Source: Synergistaceae bacterium UBA5827
Lineage (GTDB): Bacteria; Synergistota; Synergistia; Synergistales; 79-D21
DNA: 10,292 nt
Assembly: GCA_002432945.1 (NCBI GenBank)
Contig: DJHE01000007.1
Location: 32,520-42,811 of the forward strand
Direction of reading: 5' to 3'
Shown: positions 1-7,013 of the stretch, piece after piece
How the letters are laid out: every line of letters begins with the position of its first letter
Position numbering within the stretch: position 1 is the first letter of the stretch
Position numbers and translations under genes: made by a program
The notes under the pieces: model-generated
The model's database searches: none
The model's input: the letters and a program-made list of their open reading frames with translations, nothing else
Told to the model about the DNA's origin: nothing

Positions 1-2923
1 TCTCTTCCCCGGACAGGCCCATGGGATACCCGGTTCCATCCATTCTCTCGTGATGCTGCCGGACGACCTCCGCAAGGTTCCAGGGCGATTCCACGTTCTT
101 CAGGATCTCGTAGGCCGCTTCAGGGTGTGTCTGGATCAAGGCCATCTCCACATCGTTGAGCTTTGAGGGCTTGCTTAAGAGCTCGGCAGGAATAGAGATC
201 TTTCCCACGTCATGAACCATTGCCGCCAGGTAGATTCCCTCGCAGGTCTTTTCGGGTAGGCCCATTCGCCTGGCGATGGCTTCCGAAAGGGCGGCAACCT
301 TTCTCTGGTGTCCCGCGGTATAGGGGTCGCGGGCTTCCGTAGTGGAAGAAAGGACCTCGATCGTCCGCCTGAAGGAGAGTTCCAATTGCTGAAGGCTTTT
401 CTGCAGGGCCTCGTGGTTCACCCTTGCCTCGATCTCGGCCTTCCTTCGCTCCGTATCGTCCATGACGACACCAAAATGGCGAACCAGGCGGCCCGTTCCG
501 TCGCGCTCGGGTCGGTTGCGCTCGACGACCCAGCGGGTTTCTCCACCTTTCAGGATGATCCGGTACTGGTAACAGAACACGTCCCGTTTTTCAAGATCGA
601 AAGATCTTGACTCGGCAGTGACTCGCCTGAGGTCATCGGGGTGGATGATCGAGCTGTAGCGAAAGCCGGGCGCGGTCAGTTCCTCGGGTGTGTAGCCGAG
701 TTGGCGGATATTTTCCGAGACGTACTCGATTGGCCAGCCGTTTTCGGCTTTCCACCGGAAGACGATGGCGGGGCTTCCTTCGATGATCGTGTTGCTGATC
801 TTCAAGGCTTCCTCCTTTTGCCGCCTTTCGGTCAGGTCCCTGTAAATGGCATAGGTCCCGGATAAGCTCCCATCCGATTCCCTGCGTGCGATCACCGTCA
901 CGGAGACAAAAACGGGGACACCGTTTTTGCCGATGCGCGTTCCCTCGGCTGACCGCATCTGCCCGTCACGTCCCGCGAGGTTCAGTTCCATGGCGGCTGC
1001 GCGCTCTTCAGGAGGTTCAAGGAGAAGGTCGTCAATGCGTCTCCCTGCGATCTCGGGCGTTGTAAAACCAAAAAGCCTTAGGAATGCGGCGTTGGCGGTC
1101 TCGACGACCTGGTCAGTCGTGCAAAAAACGATCCCGTCCGGAGAATTCTCGTAAAGGGTTTCCAGCCTGGCTTTCTCACGAAGCAAGCCCTCCTGGGCGG
1201 CCTTCAGTTCGGTGATGTCCCTTCCCACCCCCTGGACTTCGACCAGGCGGCTCCCGGAATCGAAAATGCCCCTGTCAACCCATTGCTGCCATCGAATTTC
1301 CCCCCCCGGCAAGACAACCTGTTCCTCGATCTGGCGTACCGGGTTTTCAGGTGTCAGTTTCCGAAGGTGCTCGCGGATGAGGTCTTCCTGCTCGGGGGTA
1401 TAGCGGCAACGGAATGACCGGCCGATAAACTCTTCAGGGGTGTCCACCCCGTAATAGCGTGCGTAGGGAAGGTTGGCGTAGGTGATTTCAAGGGTGTCGG
1501 GCAAAAAGCGCAGGATCATGTCCGTCTGGTCCTCGATGATTGCCTCGTAGAGGGCTCGCGATCGATTGAGATCCCGCTCGGTCTTCTTTTTCTCGCTCAG
1601 GTCGATGAAGGAAACCAGGACGGAGAGGACTTCGTGTCCCTTGTTCCGGATCGCGCTCACGCTACTGAAAACCTCGCGAAGGCTTCCATCCTTGCGGATG
1701 AGGTCGAACTCTCCCGTCCAGTTTCCGCCACCGAAGACCGTCCTGAGGACTTCGGGAGTTTTTTCGTTCACCTGGACAAAATCGCGGTACGGGAAACCCA
1801 AAACCTCTTCCCGGCAGGAGTAACCGGCCAGTTCGAGGGCTGCGTCGTTTACGTACTGGATGCCCTCCTCCAGGCTGAAAATGACGAAACCGCTGACAGA
1901 GGTCTTCACCGCCAGGCTCATCAGGTCCAAAGTGGCCTGGTTCGCTTGTTGGCGGAGCTTTTCACCGAGGATGCGGAGGCCGCCGGAAAGCATCTTGGTC
2001 ATGTCGACCAGCATGGCGAGCCTGTCCGCGGAGAAGTTCCCTTTCATTCCGGCAAAAACGCAGAGGGCGAGCATGGGAGCGCTTTCGGTCCCGCTGAAAG
2101 GAAGGGCGGCTACGGAGCGGTAGTTCCTCCTGAGGGCTTCCTGTCCCCAGTCGAGATTCCCCGCTTCTTCCCCGATGTCCTGGATGACCCAGGGGTGACC
2201 TTCGAGAATTGCCCGGAAATCTCCTTTTCCCGGGAAGGGATTTGCCAGGAAGCCCTGCTCATCCCCGGCATGCGAGATCGGAAGAAGGTGCAGCCCATCG
2301 GCCGTTTCCTCGAGGGCCGCGACCCAGGCCATACGATAGCCGTGTCCCTTGACAAGGGCCCTGCAGAAGTTCCTTATTGTTGATTTTTCGTCCTCGGCGT
2401 GGGAAAAAAGTCGGTTGAATTCTCCCATGCTGGAAAGGGCCTTGGCGGCCCATCGAAGGTCGTCGGAGATGCGGCGATAGGCTTTCCGGTGGGATTCCAC
2501 GTCAAGGCGGGCTTCGGCGAGATCCTTTTCGAGGAGGGGGATTTTTCGCAAGGCCTGCTTCCTGTCTGCCGCGTAGCGGATGGTCTTTTGCAGGTCTTGC
2601 CAGGCCAGGCCTTTCGTGCATAAACAGGAGTCGATTCCCTCCCGGAGCATTTTGTCGACTAGAGGACCTTGCGTTTCATCAAAGAGGAACACGAGCGGGA
2701 TATCGGCAGTCATTGCTTTAAGCCTGCTTGCGAGGTTCGGGAGATCGGTGGATGAACCGCGAAAAAGGATGGCTTCGAAGATTTCTTCCCGAATGGCGGT
2801 TTCTGCTTCTTTAAACGTGCTAACCGTTTTTTGGCACAATCCGGTATCTCCGTCCCGGCTGGTGGCGTGGGAAGGGATGAGATGGGGTTCGTTTGAGGGG
2901 TCAAAAAAAAGGAAATCGGCCAA
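1..2923 (-). CDS. Receiver-GAF-PAS(x4)-HD-GYP signalling protein, 3' end outside window
   Basis: A single open frame on the minus strand runs 974 codons to the window edge without a stop. Residues 1-125 resemble a response-regulator receiver but lack the acceptor Asp: the LILLD position reads AILFR (Arg55). A charged helical stretch follows, then a GAF-like domain (about 178-311) and four PAS domains (about 334-444, 454-569, 584-699, 702-822) ending in the usual linkers DLSEKKK, DITELK, DLTERR and DDTERRK. The HD-GYP domain starts near 854, with ARDPYTAGH, the metal-binding HDVGK (about 904) and HHERMDGTGYPMG (about 956-968). Known for the family: HD-GYP proteins hydrolyse cyclic-di-GMP. The absence of a membrane segment suggests a cytosolic sensor. 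No in-frame ATG lies near the 5' end; the frame is closed upstream by TGA at 3005-3007. TTG at 2923 was chosen because GGGGG lies 10 bases upstream and the receiver-like sequence begins there, but this start is uncertain. The remaining HD-GYP C-terminus lies left of base 1. Confidence 0.9.
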   Translation of the reverse strand, partial: MADFLFFDPSNEPHLIPSHATSRDGDTGLCQKTVSTFKEAETAIREEIFEAILFRGSSTDLPNLASRLKAMTADIPLVFLFDETQGPLVDKMLREGIDSCLCTKGLAWQDLQKTIRYAADRKQALRKIPLLEKDLAEARLDVESHRKAYRRISDDLRWAAKALSSMGEFNRLFSHAEDEKSTIRNFCRALVKGHGYRMAWVAALEETADGLHLLPISHAGDEQGFLANPFPGKGDFRAILEGHPWVIQDIGEEAGNLDWGQEALRRNYRSVAALPFSGTESAPMLALCVFAGMKGNFSADRLAMLVDMTKMLSGGLRILGEKLRQQANQATLDLMSLAVKTSVSGFVIFSLEEGIQYVNDAALELAGYSCREEVLGFPYRDFVQVNEKTPEVLRTVFGGGNWTGEFDLIRKDGSLREVFSSVSAIRNKGHEVLSVLVSFIDLSEKKKTERDLNRSRALYEAIIEDQTDMILRFLPDTLEITYANLPYARYYGVDTPEEFIGRSFRCRYTPEQEDLIREHLRKLTPENPVRQIEEQVVLPGGEIRWQQWVDRGIFDSGSRLVEVQGVGRDITELKAAQEGLLREKARLETLYENSPDGIVFCTTDQVVETANAAFLRLFGFTTPEIAGRRIDDLLLEPPEERAAAMELNLAGRDGQMRSAEGTRIGKNGVPVFVSVTVIARRESDGSLSGTYAIYRDLTERRQKEEALKISNTIIEGSPAIVFRWKAENGWPIEYVSENIRQLGYTPEELTAPGFRYSSIIHPDDLRRVTAESRSFDLEKRDVFCYQYRIILKGGETRWVVERNRPERDGTGRLVRHFGVVMDDTERRKAEIEARVNHEALQKSLQQLELSFRRTIEVLSSTTEARDPYTAGHQRKVAALSEAIARRMGLPEKTCEGIYLAAMVHDVGKISIPAELLSKPSKLNDVEMALIQTHPEAAYEILKNVESPWNLAEVVRQHHERMDGTGYPMGLSGEE

Positions 2924-3028
2924 GACGTTCCAACCCCCGGTCCTCTCTGTTCGCGCGGTTCTTCCCAGTTTAATGCATGGAGTCCAAACTGTGAATCGCG
3001 GACTTCAAACCGCCCCGATGAAATCGAC

Positions 3029-3034
3029 TATAAT
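3029..3034 (+). promoter_or_regulatory. Candidate -10 element for the POR operon
   Basis: A perfect TATAAT lies 90 bases upstream of the porG start, in the 200-base gap between two divergent genes. The best -35 is TTCAAA at 3004-3009, with a long 19-base spacer, so the promoter would be weak or need an activator. It would give a leader of roughly 80 bases. I saw no convincing riboswitch or attenuator in that leader. No clear promoter for the leftward gene was found in the same gap. Confidence 0.35.
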
Positions 3035-3123
3035 GTGCCGGGCGTCACTTAGCTGGCATCGAATTACCCGCGCAGGGAATGGCATCAAGTTTTTTTCTGA
3101 TAAATAAATGGGGGGATTCAAAG

Positions 3124-3663
3124 ATGCACGAAATCAGGTGGCATGGTCGGGGCGGGCAGGGGGGATTCACCGTAGCCCGGCTTCTCGGGATGGCAGCTTC
3201 CGTATTCGAAGGGAAGTTCTCCTTGGCTTTCCCCTCCTTCGGCCCGGAGAGAAGAGGAGCTCCGGTCCTTGGTTTTACAAGGATAAGCGAAACGCGGATA
3301 ACCGACAGGAGCATGATGGACCAGTGTGATTACGTAGTGGTCCTGGATGAGACCCTTATGGGGCCAGCTGTATTGAAAGGCGTCAGGGAGAACGGAGTTG
3401 TCCTCCTCAACACGAAGGTTCCGGAAAAGTACAGGGCATTGACCGACCGGAAGATCGTGGATATTGATGCCACGAGTCTCGCTATAGAAATCCTCGGAAG
3501 ACCCATAACCAATACGGCCATGTTGGGGGCGCTTCTCGCGGTTTCCGGTGTGGTTTCTCTTTTCTCGGTCAAGGAGGCAATAAAGCAGGGGATGCAGGCT
3601 TCCATCGCCGAAAGGAACTGCGCCGTAGTCGAAAGGGCCTATGAAATGGTGAAGGGAGAATAG
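3124..3663 (+). CDS. porG: Pyruvate:ferredoxin oxidoreductase, gamma subunit
   Basis: The 179-residue product opens with HEIRWHGRGGQGGFTVARLL, the signature of the gamma chain of four-subunit 2-oxoacid:ferredoxin oxidoreductases, and also carries FGPERRGAPV, VVVLDETL and NTAMLGAL, all typical of the family. This chain contributes to the CoA-binding side of the complex. An in-frame ATG at 3079 would add 15 residues, but homologues begin at or near MxEIRWHG, and a G-run at 3110-3115 lies 8 bases before ATG 3124, so 3124 is preferred. It is the first gene of a gamma-delta-alpha-beta operon and ends 4 bases before porD. Pyruvate is the most likely substrate from similarity to Thermotoga-type POR; another 2-oxoacid is possible. 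Confidence 0.93.
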   Translation: MHEIRWHGRGGQGGFTVARLLGMAASVFEGKFSLAFPSFGPERRGAPVLGFTRISETRITDRSMMDQCDYVVVLDETLMGPAVLKGVRENGVVLLNTKVPEKYRALTDRKIVDIDATSLAIEILGRPITNTAMLGALLAVSGVVSLFSVKEAIKQGMQASIAERNCAVVERAYEMVKGE

Positions 3664-3667
3664 GCGG

Positions 3668-3982
3668 ATGGACAGGCCAAAGGTTGTCGAATATTCAAAA
3701 CCGCTTTGCGTGGAAGATTACCCGTGCGGGGCTTTCAAGGCCGGCCATCTTGTGCAGGACAACGCGGGATGGAGAGTTTTCAGGCCTGTCATCGACCAGC
3801 AGAAGTGCGTTCGCTGCCTCCGCTGTTTCCTCGTCTGTCCCGACGGGGCGATTGACAAGTCGGGGGACAGGCTCGAGATCGACTACGGTTTCTGCAAAGG
3901 CTGCGGAGTGTGTGCATACGAGTGCAAGTTGGGGGCCATAACGATGGTTAGGGAAGGGGATGAGACCGATGCCGGGCTGTAG
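3668..3982 (+). CDS. porD: Pyruvate:ferredoxin oxidoreductase, delta (ferredoxin-like) subunit
   Basis: This 104-residue protein has two 4Fe-4S binding motifs: Cys47, 50, 53 and 57 (CVRCLRCFLVCP) and Cys76, 79, 82 and 86 (CKGCGVCAYEC). The second motif ends in Lys where Pro is usual. The N-terminal half (GWRVFRPVIDQQKC) matches the delta chain of four-subunit POR. In the complex it passes electrons from the beta-chain cluster to soluble ferredoxin. Two further Cys (14 and 20) lie outside the motifs. The purine-rich 3' end of porG (AAGGGAGAA near 3651-3659) can serve as the ribosome binding site. The last 23 bases overlap porA, consistent with translational coupling. Confidence 0.93.
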   Translation: MDRPKVVEYSKPLCVEDYPCGAFKAGHLVQDNAGWRVFRPVIDQQKCVRCLRCFLVCPDGAIDKSGDRLEIDYGFCKGCGVCAYECKLGAITMVREGDETDAGL

Positions 3983-5156
3983 GATCTTTGTTTCCGGTGA
4001 CGAGGCAGTGGCTGAGGCTGTTCGCCTGGCCAGGCCGCACGTCATATCCGCCTACCCGATCACTCCCCAGACGGTGGTCGTGGAAAGAATTTCCGATTTT
4101 GTGGAGGATGGGTCCCTGAAGTCAGAGTATCTCCACGTCGAATCCGAACACAGCGCCATGTCTGCGGCCCTTGGGGCAGCGGCCGTGGGGGCAAGGACCT
4201 TTACCGCCACATCATCACAGGGACTGCTCTACATGGCGGAGTTACTTCCCTACGTCAGCGGCGCCAGGTTTCCCATCGTCATGATGAACGCCAACAGGAC
4301 GCTCGCGACCCCCTGGGCCTTGCTGTCGGATCATCGCGATTCCCTTTCCCAGATCGACAGCGGGTGGATACAGGTCTACTGCGAGGATGCCCAGGAAGCG
4401 CTGGACATGATCATCCAGGCTTACCGCATAGCCGAAGACCCCAGGGTCATGGCCCCGATCATGGTCAACCTCGACGGGTTTCTCCTGACCCATACTTACG
4501 AGATGGTGGAGTTGCCCGGCCAGGAGGAGGTTGACGCTTTTCTCCCCCCTTACCGGACCGGGAACAAGATGGACCTGGATGATCCCAAGACGGTCTGCTA
4601 CGCCGCGATGGACGAATACATGGAGTTCCACATGAAGCAGGAACTGGACATGAGAAAAGCCCCTGCCGTCATTGCCGAAGTGGACAGGGCATTCGGGGAC
4701 AGGTTTGGCAGGAGTTACGGCGGGATGGTCGAACCTTACAGGTGCGAAGATGCCGAGGTTGTTCTCTTGACGCTTGGGACCGTTACCGGCACGGCACGGG
4801 TGGTTGTGGATGCCATGAGGGAAGAGGGGCACCGGGTGGGCCTGGCGAAACTTCGTTTCATGCGCCCCTTCCCACGGCAGGAAATCCTAGAGATAGCGGG
4901 CAGGGTAAAGGCAATGGGTGTGATCGACAAGGACATCTCCGTAGGATACGAAGGGATTGTCTTCACCAACGTCAATTCTTCCGTTTGCGACCTTGCTTCA
5001 CCGCCCCCGAGGATCAATTTCATCGGAGGGCTTGGAGGAAGAAACATCTCCAAGGGGCACGTAAGGGGGATGTTCGGCCAATTGCTCAAATTGGCCGGGG
5101 GCGAAGGCATGGAGAGGATCCAGTTCATAAACGTGGGGTGTGAGCATAATGGATGA
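3960..5156 (+). CDS. porA: Pyruvate:ferredoxin oxidoreductase, alpha subunit
   Basis: The 398-residue protein begins RIFVSGDEAVAEAVRLARPHVISAYPITPQT, abbreviated here: the SGxEAVAEAV and ISAYPITPQT blocks mark the alpha chain, which carries pyrimidine-binding and transketolase C-terminal-like domains. VESEHSAMSAALGAAAVGAR, TATSSQGLLYM and MNANRTL are further family blocks, and GLGGRNIS lies near the C-terminus. With the beta chain it forms the thiamine-diphosphate active site that oxidatively decarboxylates pyruvate with CoA to acetyl-CoA. ATG 3960 directly follows a strong purine run (GGGAAGGGG, 3951-3959). An in-frame ATG at 3969 has a better spacing to the same run and could be the true start, removing 3 residues. 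The gene overlaps porD by 23 bases and porB by 8. Confidence 0.94.
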   Translation: MRPMPGCRIFVSGDEAVAEAVRLARPHVISAYPITPQTVVVERISDFVEDGSLKSEYLHVESEHSAMSAALGAAAVGARTFTATSSQGLLYMAELLPYVSGARFPIVMMNANRTLATPWALLSDHRDSLSQIDSGWIQVYCEDAQEALDMIIQAYRIAEDPRVMAPIMVNLDGFLLTHTYEMVELPGQEEVDAFLPPYRTGNKMDLDDPKTVCYAAMDEYMEFHMKQELDMRKAPAVIAEVDRAFGDRFGRSYGGMVEPYRCEDAEVVLLTLGTVTGTARVVVDAMREEGHRVGLAKLRFMRPFPRQEILEIAGRVKAMGVIDKDISVGYEGIVFTNVNSSVCDLASPPPRINFIGGLGGRNISKGHVRGMFGQLLKLAGGEGMERIQFINVGCEHNG

Positions 5157-6051
5157 AAAGATGGCTACGAATGCCAGGGAATTGACGAATACCGAGTTCC
5201 TCTACGGCCACAGGGCTTGTGCAGGATGTGGAGGGAGCCTCGCCCTTCGGCTTGCCATGAAGGTGCTTGGGCCGCGGACCTTTGTCGCGATTCCTGCCAA
5301 CTGCATGTCGGCGGTCAGCTTCCTTTATCCCCAGATTTCCTTCACGACCAATGCGATGATAAGCCCGTTTCCCGCTACCGGGGCAGTGCTTTCGGGGATA
5401 GAGGCCGGTGCCAGGGCGCTTGGGTTCAAGGACTACAGCGTTGTCGGTTTTGCCGGGGACGGCGGGACCGCTGACATTGGCATCCAGGCGCTTTCGGGAG
5501 CGATCGACCGTGGAGACCGTGTCATCTACGTCTGTTATGACAATGAAGCCTACATGAACACGGGGATACAGAAAAGCGGCTTGACTCCGTTCGGCTCCAG
5601 GACCACGACCTCACCCGCGGGCAGGAACATTCCCGGAGCTGCCGGAAGGAAAAAGGACATGTTCGAGATAGTGGCCGCCCATGGCATTGAATATGCCGCT
5701 ACTGCAAGCATCGGCTACCTTGAAGATTTCTTGAAAAAGATCGGCAAGGCTGCCCGTTGCAGGACGACTTCATACATCCACGTCCTTTCCCCCTGTGCGA
5801 CAGGCTGGGGTTTCCCGGTTGAACAGACCGTTGAAATGGGGAAGGAAGCGGTGGATTGCGGTCTCTGGGTCCTGGCAGAGTACGAAGACGAGGAGTTTGT
5901 GCTCAACAGGAAACCAAAAGAATTTTCGTGCGTAGGGGATTACCTGAAGAAACAGGCGCGGTTCAAGCACCTCAAGGAAAAAGAAGTCGAGTTTATTACC
6001 GCCAATCGGGATAAGAAGTGGGAAAAGATACTGAAAAACTGGAAGGCATAA
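5149..6051 (+). CDS. porB: Pyruvate:ferredoxin oxidoreductase, beta subunit
   Basis: The 300-residue beta chain carries the thiamine-diphosphate/Mg site GFAGDGGTADIGIQALSG and YDNEAYMNTG. It has the Cys residues expected to hold the proximal 4Fe-4S cluster: CAGC near the N-terminus, ANCMS, and SPCATGW in the C-terminal half. TTTSPAGR and EIVAAHGIEYAATAS match Thermotoga-type PorB, which makes pyruvate the favoured substrate. ATG 5149 was chosen, with GGGG at 5135-5138 ten bases upstream. GTG 5140 and ATG 5161 are in-frame alternatives. The start lies inside the porA end (8-base overlap), so translation is probably coupled. It is the last gene of the operon and is followed after 2 bases by a terminator palindrome. 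Confidence 0.94.
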   Translation: MDEKMATNARELTNTEFLYGHRACAGCGGSLALRLAMKVLGPRTFVAIPANCMSAVSFLYPQISFTTNAMISPFPATGAVLSGIEAGARALGFKDYSVVGFAGDGGTADIGIQALSGAIDRGDRVIYVCYDNEAYMNTGIQKSGLTPFGSRTTTSPAGRNIPGAAGRKKDMFEIVAAHGIEYAATASIGYLEDFLKKIGKAARCRTTSYIHVLSPCATGWGFPVEQTVEMGKEAVDCGLWVLAEYEDEEFVLNRKPKEFSCVGDYLKKQARFKHLKEKEVEFITANRDKKWEKILKNWKA

Positions 6052-6053
6052 CA

Positions 6054-6091
6054 AAAGAAGAAGGGCCCTGCATGCAGGGCCCTTCTTCTTT
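6054..6091. terminator. Perfect palindromic, probably bidirectional terminator
   Basis: A 38-base perfect inverted repeat (19 bp per arm) is centred at 6072/6073, with a GGGCCCTGCA core flanked by AAGAAGAA and TTCTTCTT. It starts 3 bases after the porB stop. Read rightward the stem ends in TTCTTCTTT; read leftward it ends in TTCTTCTTTTGTT. It can therefore stop transcription from porB and from any leftward transcript arriving from the island side. The A/T-rich outer arms give the U-rich 3' end of a rho-independent terminator. Confidence 0.85.
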
Positions 6092-6097
6092 AAAGGT

Positions 6098-6120
6098 TGG
6101 CGGAGGGCAGAGGATTCGAA
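6098..6120 (-). mobile_element. tRNA 3'-end fragment, att-site remnant (tRNA-Ser-like)
   Basis: Read on the minus strand, these 23 bases are the end of a tRNA gene: T-loop TTCGAAT, T-stem 3' strand CCTCT, acceptor 3' strand GCCCTCC, discriminator G, then CCA. The sequence upstream (6121 onward) is A/T-rich and cannot pair to form the T-stem or acceptor stem, so no complete tRNA is present. G73 and an implied GGAGGGC acceptor fit tRNA-Ser best, but the identity cannot be fixed from the 3' end. Established knowledge: tyrosine-recombinase elements integrate into tRNA 3' ends and leave such a duplicated fragment at the end distal to the intact tRNA. The orientation places the element to the right of 6120. 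Confidence 0.8.
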
Positions 6121-6177
6121 CAAAAATCAATAAATTCTTTGGTTGTAGCGAGTTGCCTCAATTCAATATTTCGATCT

Positions 6178-6197
6178 TATACGGTTTTCTATACGGT
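6178..6197. repeat. Tandem-spaced direct repeat TATACGGT
   Basis: TATACGGT occurs at 6178-6185 and again at 6190-6197, separated by 4 bases (12-base period). The pair lies 58 to 77 bases inside the island from the tRNA fragment. This is where integrases or excisionases often bind short arm-type repeats, but the assignment is only positional. Confidence 0.4.
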
Positions 6198-6234
6198 GCT
6201 TATTGTGTGTGTGGTGAATCTTTCGACAGAAGTA

Positions 6235-6612
6235 TCAAAACCCGTTTCCTTTCAGTTTATGGTTGTTTTTATCCATATTCTTTGAAAAAGAAGGGGTTCC
6301 TTCTCTCGATGTTTTCGGGAAAACGATCTCGCGCTCACCCTCCGGGAAATGCGCCACGATTTTCAGATGGCCTCCCATGGCCTCAATGTGCGAATAAAGG
6401 GTCTGAATGCAGAGGTCAGCGTGCCTCTCCACCTTGGAAACCCGTGCCTGGGAAACCTTTAGTCGTCTGGACATCTCCTCCTGGGAAAGTCCGCGGTCGA
6501 TGCGCAGCTTCTGGAGGGGCATTTCGTCCAGCATTTTTTTTGCTCTAGCTTCGGCTCTCTGCCGAGAGGCCGGAGGCATTTTTTCCCTGAGTTCGGAAAA
6601 CTTGCGTGCCAT
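6235..6612 (-). CDS. HigA-like antitoxin, XRE-family HTH regulator
   Basis: The 125-residue protein has an N-terminal helical segment (KFSELREKMPPASRQRAEAR) and a helix-turn-helix at about 33-66 (LSQEEMSRRLKVSQARVSKVE). IEAMGGHLKIVAHFPEG, typical of antitoxins paired with Gp49/HigB toxins, follows. Its roles would be to neutralise the toxin encoded just upstream and to repress the operon. ATG 6612 was chosen because AGGTGA lies 5 bases upstream and homologues begin MxxKFSELR. A GTG at 6621 would overlap the toxin stop by 4 bases (GTGA) and add 3 residues. After residue 99 there is a Lys/Asn-rich tail of about 25 residues that I would not expect in the family. It is the last island gene before the tRNA fragment. 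Confidence 0.85.
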   Translation of the reverse strand: MARKFSELREKMPPASRQRAEARAKKMLDEMPLQKLRIDRGLSQEEMSRRLKVSQARVSKVERHADLCIQTLYSHIEAMGGHLKIVAHFPEGEREIVFPKTSREGTPSFSKNMDKNNHKLKGNGF

Positions 6613-6617
6613 GTCAT

Positions 6618-6623
6618 TCACCT
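6618..6623 (-). promoter_or_regulatory. Ribosome binding site of the antitoxin gene
   Basis: AGGTGA on the minus strand ends 5 bases before ATG 6612 and includes the toxin stop codon TGA. It supports ATG 6612 over GTG 6621 as the antitoxin start and ties antitoxin translation to toxin translation. Confidence 0.55.
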
Positions 6624-6974
6624 GCCTTCTTCCAGTGCCCTTAGGTGTTCCTCATACAGCGCGTCAGCGATCGGGACAAACTCTTCGTACCAACGGTCAT
6701 GACCGGTCTTGTTCCCGCCTATCAGCAGCAGGGCCGTTCTTCTAGGATCGAAAGCGTACAGGACCCGGTACGGGTCACCCTTGTGCTGGATGCGCAGCTC
6801 CCTCATGTGGCGGTGCCGGGAAGACTCGACCCCCGAACTATGTGGGTAGGGGAGCTGGGGTCCCAGCTTTTCAAGCAGGGTCACTGTGACGTCAACGGAT
6901 TCCTGTTCGTCGTCATCGAGGGACTCCCACCATTGGCCGAATTCGTCGGTAAATTCGATATCCCAGACAGTCAC
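6618..6974 (-). CDS. HigB-like toxin, RelE/ParE superfamily (phage Gp49-like)
   Basis: The 118-residue protein has the order typical of the Gp49-like HigB family: WDIEFTDEFGQWWESL at the N-terminus, a central ELRIQHKGDPYRVLYAFDPRRTALLLIGGNKTG, and DRWYEEFVPIADALYEEHL at the C-terminus. Known members are ribosome-dependent mRNA interferases. The Arg and Lys residues in the central strands would be the RNA-contacting side. Toxin-before-antitoxin order is characteristic of higBA. The start is GTG 6974, with AAGGGG about 9 bases upstream. No ATG lies near, and the family N-terminus begins right here. The gene starts 39 bases after the methyltransferase stop, so it may be co-transcribed with it. 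Confidence 0.87.
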   Translation of the reverse strand: MTVWDIEFTDEFGQWWESLDDDEQESVDVTVTLLEKLGPQLPYPHSSGVESSRHRHMRELRIQHKGDPYRVLYAFDPRRTALLLIGGNKTGHDRWYEEFVPIADALYEEHLRALEEGR

Positions 6975-7003
6975 ATTATATAACCCCTTCGTTATATTTT
7001 CAA
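6975..7003 (-). promoter_or_regulatory. Sigma70-like promoter motif with internal palindromic operator
   Basis: On the minus strand TTGAAA (7003-6998) and TATAAT (6980-6975) are separated by exactly 17 bases. A palindrome with 7-bp arms, ATATAAC and GTTATAT around a 6-base spacer, occupies 6978-6997, filling the spacer and touching the -10. That is the expected place for an autoregulatory HigA operator. The oddity is that the -10 ends one base before the toxin GTG, so a transcript from it would begin inside the toxin gene. Either the promoter serves mainly the antitoxin, or it is fortuitous and the palindrome belongs to a promoter further upstream. Confidence 0.5.
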
Positions 7004-7013
7004 TCCACCACAG

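Noticed and set aside
1634..2383. A 249-codon open frame on the plus strand
   Set aside because: It lies opposite the GAF and PAS part of the leftward signalling gene, whose minus-strand frame gives clear domain motifs throughout. The plus-strand peptide has no recognisable features.
2981..3010. Direct repeat GTCCAAAC / CTTCAAAC with 21-base spacing upstream of the POR -10
   Set aside because: Only six to seven bases match in an imperfect pair; it is suggestive of an activator site but within chance expectation.
4242..4832. A 196-codon open frame on the minus strand
   Set aside because: It is opposite porA, which is unmistakable in the plus frame; long antisense frames are expected in GC-rich coding DNA.
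6121..6234. Possible integrase remnant next to the att fragment
   Set aside because: All minus-strand frames are broken by stops and no tyrosine-recombinase motif (R, HxxR, Y) is readable. The expected position for the integrase is at the other end of the island.
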